Assembly (NCBI GenBank): GCA_963823535.1
Contig: CAWGLZ010000006.1
Coordinates: 372,001-436,000 of the forward strand
DNA length: 64,000 nt
Reading direction: 5' to 3'
From: RPQJ01 sp963823535
GTDB lineage: Bacteria > Pseudomonadota > Gammaproteobacteria > Steroidobacterales > Steroidobacteraceae
Shown: positions 60,248-64,000 of the stretch, piece after piece
Layout: each line of letters begins with the position of its first letter
Numbering within the stretch: position 1 is the first letter of the stretch
The notes under the pieces: generated by a model
Seen by the model: only the letters and a program-made list of their open reading frames with translations
Told to the model about the DNA's origin: nothing
The model's database searches: none
Program-made: the position numbers and the translations under genes

Positions 60248-62684
60248 TGCGTTTGCCATCCCCATAATCGCGATAGGCCAGCCGCAGCTCCGTGACTGCC
60301 GCATGTCGCCAGCTCGAGCCGCGGATGACCCGCAGTGCGCCTGGGCCTGCAGCCGCGGGGTCCACCGCCACCGATCCGGCCGGCGGCTGGACAGTGTAGA
60401 GGTCGTGGGTCCACTCGGCGACGTTGCCGCCGAAGTCGAAGAAACCCAGTTCGTTCGCCGCGAAGCTGCCGACCGGTGCCGTCGCCGCGTGGCCGTCCTC
60501 GTAGTCCTGCAGGATCTGCGAGACCAGCGGCTGCGCCTTGCGGTCGGCGAAGTTGCCGGCGCCCGGCGGCACGGGCAGCGAGTCGCCCCACGGGTACTTG
60601 CGCAGTCCGCCACTCGCGGTCCGCCGGGCCGCCCATTCCCATTCCGCTTCCGTCGGCAGGCGATAACCCGTCGTTGCCGGTGTCGCGGGCACCAGTCGTC
60701 CGCCCTGGCTCACGTAGGCTGGCGGAAGCCCTTCCTGCTCGCTGAGCCAGTTGCAGTAGGCGGCCGCATCCTGCCAGCTCACGTTCACGACCGGCTGGCG
60801 ATCCAGATCGAGCGTCTGCTGCAGGATGAATCCGGAGCGGTGTCCCGGGCGGAAAGCACGGAACTCGGCGTTCGTGACCTCACGCAGTGCGACGTAGAAA
60901 CGTCGCTCGAGCCTGACCGGGCGCTGCGCCTCGTTCGCACGGCGGCCCGCCTCTCGCCGCACGCTGCCCATCGTGTACTCGCCCGCGGGCACCAGCTTGA
61001 GTTCCTGCCCCGCCTTGGTACGGATCAGCGGTGCGAGCGCGACGACGGTCTCTTCGGCCACCGGTGTGCCGGCGTCGCCCTTCGCCGTGGCGGCAGCCGG
61101 CACTGGTTCGCGCGCGACACCCTCGAGCAGCGTGATCTCCAGGCTCTGGGGCAGGCCCGGTCGCGGCGTGACGGTCGCCGTGTAGGTCGCATACCCGGGC
61201 TTGCGGATCTCGATCTGGTGCCGGGTCGCCGGCAGCTGCAGCGTCTGGTTCGCGACGCCACGCGCCGCGCCGTCGACATAGAGACGTGCATCGGCGGGAT
61301 TCGCCCGCACGATCACTTCGCCGAGGATCGCCGCCAGCTTGAACTCCAGGGTCTCCCGGTCGCCGCTCGCGACGGAGACCTCGCGGCGCGCGGACTCGTA
61401 GCCGTCGCGCTGCACCGCGATGGCCTGCGCGATCCCCGGCCTGACGTCGATCTCGAGCGGCGTGCGGCCGCGGTACGCACCGCCGACGGTCACGCTCGCG
61501 CCGGATGGCGTGCTGCGGACGACGAGCCGGCCGTCCGGCACGCCGAGCTGCACGGGGCCGAGGTTCAGCGGCTCGTCGGCCTTCACCTGCACTTCGCTGA
61601 CCCACGGCTTGAAACCGTCGCGACGCAACTCCACGCGGTGGAAGCCCGCCATCAGCTCGAGCTCCAGCGGCGTGCGGCCACGCAGTTCGTCGCCGACGCG
61701 TACCTCGGCCTGCGAAGGTTCGGTGGTAATCGACACCACGGCCCAGCCCGGCGTGAGCTCGGGCTCGAGCCGCTGCAGGCGACCGAGACCCTCGATCTCG
61801 ACCTCGGTCGTGAAGTCGAGATAGCGCTCGGTATCGATCGCCAGCGCGTGGCTGCCCTGCGGCAGCTCGAAGATCCCCGGCGCCTGGCCGGCGATCTGGC
61901 CGTCGATCGCGACCGTGCCCGTCACCGGCAGGACGATCTCCAGGCGGCCCGGCAGCGGTGCGAGCGAGTGGACGAGTCGCTGGTTGCGCTCCCCGGAGAT
62001 CTCGACCGGGACGCGCAGTGGAGCGTAACCATCCCGCTCCGCCGCAAGCACATAGGACCCTGGCCGCAGCAGGTGGCTGGCGCCGAGGCGCAGCCCCGGC
62101 CAGCCGCCCTCGAATCCCACGCGCTCGGGCTCCGGCGTGATCTCCACCTGGACGGGGACGGAGGTCAGCACGAACGCAGCGAGCACGGCGAGCAGCGCGA
62201 GCGCAGCGGCGATCGCGAGTCGCTTCCAGGACCCGGAACGGCGCACCTCGACGGGGCGTTGCCCGTCACGATGGAACGTCGCCGCCTCGATCGGCGCTTC
62301 CTCGTCGCTCGCCAGGCCGGCGACCGTCGCCGTGGCATCCGCCGCCGGCGGTGCCGTTGCGTTGTCGACGCCTCCGGCCATCACCTCGAGCACCCGACGG
62401 CCATCGTCGAGCCTGAGCTTGAGCCGCCCCCCGCCCACGTCGAGCACGTCGCCGCTGCGCAGCCACGCGGATCCGGAAATCGGCGCGCCGTTGTGCAGCA
62501 CCCGCGAGGTCTCGCCGGCGGTCTGCACGAACAGCTGCCCGTCGTGCAGGCCGATCCACGCGGCCGGACCGGGCCCGGCGGGGACGACGACGGTGGCGCC
62601 CTCGCCGCCGACCGAAAGCGGCAGGTCGGCCAGGTCCAGTGTCCGCTCGCCGAGGGGTTCCCGCAGGTAGAGTTCGACCGTCAA
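60210..62684 (-). CDS. FHA-like/PEGA-repeat/SUMF1 membrane protein
   Basis: 824 residues from TTG at 62684, which overlaps the upstream stop (TTGA) and has GAGGAG seven bases before it; a TTG at 62699 is less likely. Domains: a degenerate N-terminal FHA fold (about 5-105; LRSGDVLDVGGGRLKL), one transmembrane helix (near 155-175, IAAALALLAVLAAFVLT), PEGA-type repeats (about 180-545; VSITTEPSQAEVRVGDELRG, LVVRSTPSGASVTVGGAYRG, VIVRANPADARLYVDGAARG) and a SUMF1/FGE domain (about 575-820; LKLVPAGEYTMGS, YRLPTEAEWEWAARR, FGGNVAEWTHDLY, LRVIRGSSWRH). In such proteins SUMF1 is often a structural, not enzymatic, module. PEGA repeats usually bridge the periplasm. Confidence 0.9.
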   Translation of the reverse strand: MTVELYLREPLGERTLDLADLPLSVGGEGATVVVPAGPGPAAWIGLHDGQLFVQTAGETSRVLHNGAPISGSAWLRSGDVLDVGGGRLKLRLDDGRRVLEVMAGGVDNATAPPAADATATVAGLASDEEAPIEAATFHRDGQRPVEVRRSGSWKRLAIAAALALLAVLAAFVLTSVPVQVEITPEPERVGFEGGWPGLRLGASHLLRPGSYVLAAERDGYAPLRVPVEISGERNQRLVHSLAPLPGRLEIVLPVTGTVAIDGQIAGQAPGIFELPQGSHALAIDTERYLDFTTEVEIEGLGRLQRLEPELTPGWAVVSITTEPSQAEVRVGDELRGRTPLELELMAGFHRVELRRDGFKPWVSEVQVKADEPLNLGPVQLGVPDGRLVVRSTPSGASVTVGGAYRGRTPLEIDVRPGIAQAIAVQRDGYESARREVSVASGDRETLEFKLAAILGEVIVRANPADARLYVDGAARGVANQTLQLPATRHQIEIRKPGYATYTATVTPRPGLPQSLEITLLEGVAREPVPAAATAKGDAGTPVAEETVVALAPLIRTKAGQELKLVPAGEYTMGSVRREAGRRANEAQRPVRLERRFYVALREVTNAEFRAFRPGHRSGFILQQTLDLDRQPVVNVSWQDAAAYCNWLSEQEGLPPAYVSQGGRLVPATPATTGYRLPTEAEWEWAARRTASGGLRKYPWGDSLPVPPGAGNFADRKAQPLVSQILQDYEDGHAATAPVGSFAANELGFFDFGGNVAEWTHDLYTVQPPAGSVAVDPAAAGPGALRVIRGSSWRHAAVTELRLAYRDYGDGKRNDLGFRIARYAQ

Positions 62685-64000
62685 ATCGGCTCCTCGCAAC
62701 GGATCACGAGCATCGGTGCGTCGCCACCCGGCGGCACGTTCAGCTCGCGCCGCACGTCACGGAAGCCGGCACGCACACCGACCACGGTATACCGGCCGGG
62801 CAGCAAGTCCACGTCCTTGCGCTCGAATGTGCCGAGTCGGCCGACCCGGTAGATCGTCACCTCGGTGAGGTTGTCGGACGCGAGGGCGACCTGCACCGGC
62901 GTCTCGGCCGCATCGACCAGTCGCTCGACCGACGCGACCTGCCCGCTCAGCACCGGTCCCGGCGACGCGATCGCGCGGGCCCGGCCGAGGGCAGCGCGTG
63001 CGGCGCCCCGTACTTCGGTCGAGAACATCCGCTCCGGACGCTCGAGAAACGCCCGGAGTTCCGCGTCGAGCATGGCACGCGGCTCGGACCGCTCGACGCC
63101 CTGCCGCGCCGCCAGCAGGTTGCGGTCGACGGCCAGCGCCTTGCGATATTCCGCCAGCGCATCTGCCCAGCGCTCCTCGCGTTCAGCGCGCCCGGCCGCT
63201 GCGAGGTGCTCGCCGATCGCCCGATCACCGAGGCCCCGCTCGACGCGTGCGAGTCCGTCGGTGACTTCCGGAGCGTCCGGGCGCAGGCCCGCCGCGCGCT
63301 CGAACGCGGCCCGCGCGGTCGCGAAATCCTCGCGGCCCAGCGCGTCGAGTCCCTGCGAGATTGCCGCCGCGAAAGCCGCCTGCGCCGCCTGACCCTCCAG
63401 CCGCGCAATGCCCTCGCGGGCGGCCCCGGCATCCCGATCCAGGGCCAGGGCCTGGCGGTACGCGGCCAGTGCTGAGGCCGACTGACCCTCGCGCTCGAGC
63501 GCGCCCGCCTCCGCCAGCAGGCGTCTCACTTCGTCGAGCGACCCGGCGCGTTCGAGGCCGCGCCGGGCGCGCGCATTGCCAGGGTCGATCTGCAGCGCCC
63601 GCTCGAACTGCCGCGTTGCCTCGACCGCGCTGCCGGCCGCGAGCGCCGCAGCGCCGGCCGCGAGCGCCGCGTCCAGCACGTTGTCGGCAGACGTCTCGGT
63701 GGCCTGCAGGTCGGCCTCGGCGGCGCGCAGGAGATCGAGCGCACGGAAGTGGTCCCGTGCCCCGAACGCCTCGTCGGCGTCCGGCACTCCCCGTCGAGCG
63801 CGCGCGAACGTGTCCCCGCCCCACGCCGCCGCCCCACGGGCCTCGAGCGCCTCGAGCCGGGCAGCCACGACGGGTCGCAATTCCTCGAACGCGCGCTTTG
63901 CCTCCGCGAGCTTCTGCAGGTCCGGTGGTTCTCCGGGATCGGGCGTTGCCGCTGTTCCGGGCACGACCGACTCGACCTGTGAGGGCGGTGGCGCCGCCGC
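62681..64000 (-). CDS. TPR-rich protein, 5' end outside window
   Basis: The frame is open to the right edge (440 codons visible) and the first visible stretch (AAAPPPSQVESVVPG) looks like an internal Pro-rich linker, so the start lies beyond 64000; a GTG at 63964 is the only alternative within view. Tetratricopeptide repeats are evident (ATRQFERALQIDPGNARARR; ALAAYRQALALDRDAGAARE; ATARAAFERAAGLRPDAPEV; ALAEYRKALAVDRNLLAARQ). The C-terminal 70 residues (VERLVDAAETPVQVALASDN; DLLPGRYTVVGVRAGFRDV) are a PEGA-like beta-sandwich. It likely acts as a scaffold for the vWA/ExbB assembly. The stop overlaps the TTG start of the FHA-PEGA-SUMF1 gene. Confidence 0.85.
   Translation of the reverse strand, partial: AAAPPPSQVESVVPGTAATPDPGEPPDLQKLAEAKRAFEELRPVVAARLEALEARGAAAWGGDTFARARRGVPDADEAFGARDHFRALDLLRAAEADLQATETSADNVLDAALAAGAAALAAGSAVEATRQFERALQIDPGNARARRGLERAGSLDEVRRLLAEAGALEREGQSASALAAYRQALALDRDAGAAREGIARLEGQAAQAAFAAAISQGLDALGREDFATARAAFERAAGLRPDAPEVTDGLARVERGLGDRAIGEHLAAAGRAEREERWADALAEYRKALAVDRNLLAARQGVERSEPRAMLDAELRAFLERPERMFSTEVRGAARAALGRARAIASPGPVLSGQVASVERLVDAAETPVQVALASDNLTEVTIYRVGRLGTFERKDVDLLPGRYTVVGVRAGFRDVRRELNVPPGGDAPMLVIRCEEPI

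Noticed and set aside
59940..62852. 970-codon plus-strand frame opposite the FHA-PEGA-SUMF1 gene
   Set aside because: No motif or domain; antisense to a gene with recognised domains and coupled starts and stops.

Overview
The window is high-GC chromosomal DNA (about two-thirds or more G+C by eye) with tightly packed genes, frequent 1-4 nt start/stop overlaps and many GTG/TTG starts. The gene set points to a gammaproteobacterium, but no rRNA or other marker gene fixes the genus. It includes FadH of the E. coli type, hutU-hutI-hutG with formimidoylglutamase, HrpB, ActP/DUF4212/DUF294, a MacAB-like exporter, PBP4 and the AmmeMemoRadiSam trio. I found no tRNA, rRNA, CRISPR array, insertion sequence or prophage.

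Layout. 1-13.6 kb: a double-length UvrA (3' end cut by the window edge), fadH, a CBS protein, an SDR dehydrogenase, a LytS/LytTR two-component pair, a thermonuclease, a MazG-like pyrophosphohydrolase and small proteins. 14-18 kb: the histidine-degradation genes hutU, hutI and hutG, with a structured inverted repeat between hutU and hutI. 18-21 kb: a thioredoxin-fold lipoprotein and threonine aldolase. 21-25 kb: a six-gene run ending in a complete ubiquitin-like conjugation set (E1, ubiquitin-like protein, E2, JAMM protease), preceded by a membrane-anchored zinc protein that looks like a half-degenerate RING/treble clef and by a secretin-like exported protein. 25-36.6 kb: a membrane-anchored alpha/beta hydrolase, CBS and HhH proteins, HrpB, a MacAB-like ABC exporter and an NlpC/P60 lipoprotein. 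36.6-43.7 kb: acetate uptake and activation (DUF4212-ActP-DUF294 protein-exonuclease, and HIT-Acs). 43.8-53.3 kb: PBP4, DUF502, an MBL hydrolase, NAD synthetase, the AmmeMemoRadiSam genes, DUF1475 and a CFA-synthase-like methyltransferase. 53.4-64 kb: a TPR/TonB-C-like protein, then an eight-gene minus-strand cluster that runs off the right edge. That cluster has a TPR protein, an FHA-PEGA-SUMF1 protein, a small anchored protein, an ExbB/MotA-like channel, an Hsp70-like/FHA fusion, two transmembrane vWA proteins and a lipoprotein.

Two assemblies stand out. The first is the E1-Ubl-E2-JAMM operon. It keeps canonical eukaryote-like catalytic signatures (E2 HPN plus active Cys; JAMM E, HxH and S-x2-D; E1 GxGxxG and candidate Cys), carries extra zinc ribbons on E1 and E2, and has a possible E3-like membrane partner. 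Its gene order differs from the Bil order I know. The second is the ExbB-like/vWA cluster. Both vWA proteins begin with an ExbD/TolR/MotB-like segment that keeps the proton-path Asp, which suggests an ion-driven envelope machine with FHA-linked regulation.

Three gene remnants were read from otherwise unexplained sequence: a 39-codon DUF47 N-terminus before fadH, an HtpX fragment near 13.1 kb, and a GNAT acetyltransferase that has lost its middle near 19.9 kb.
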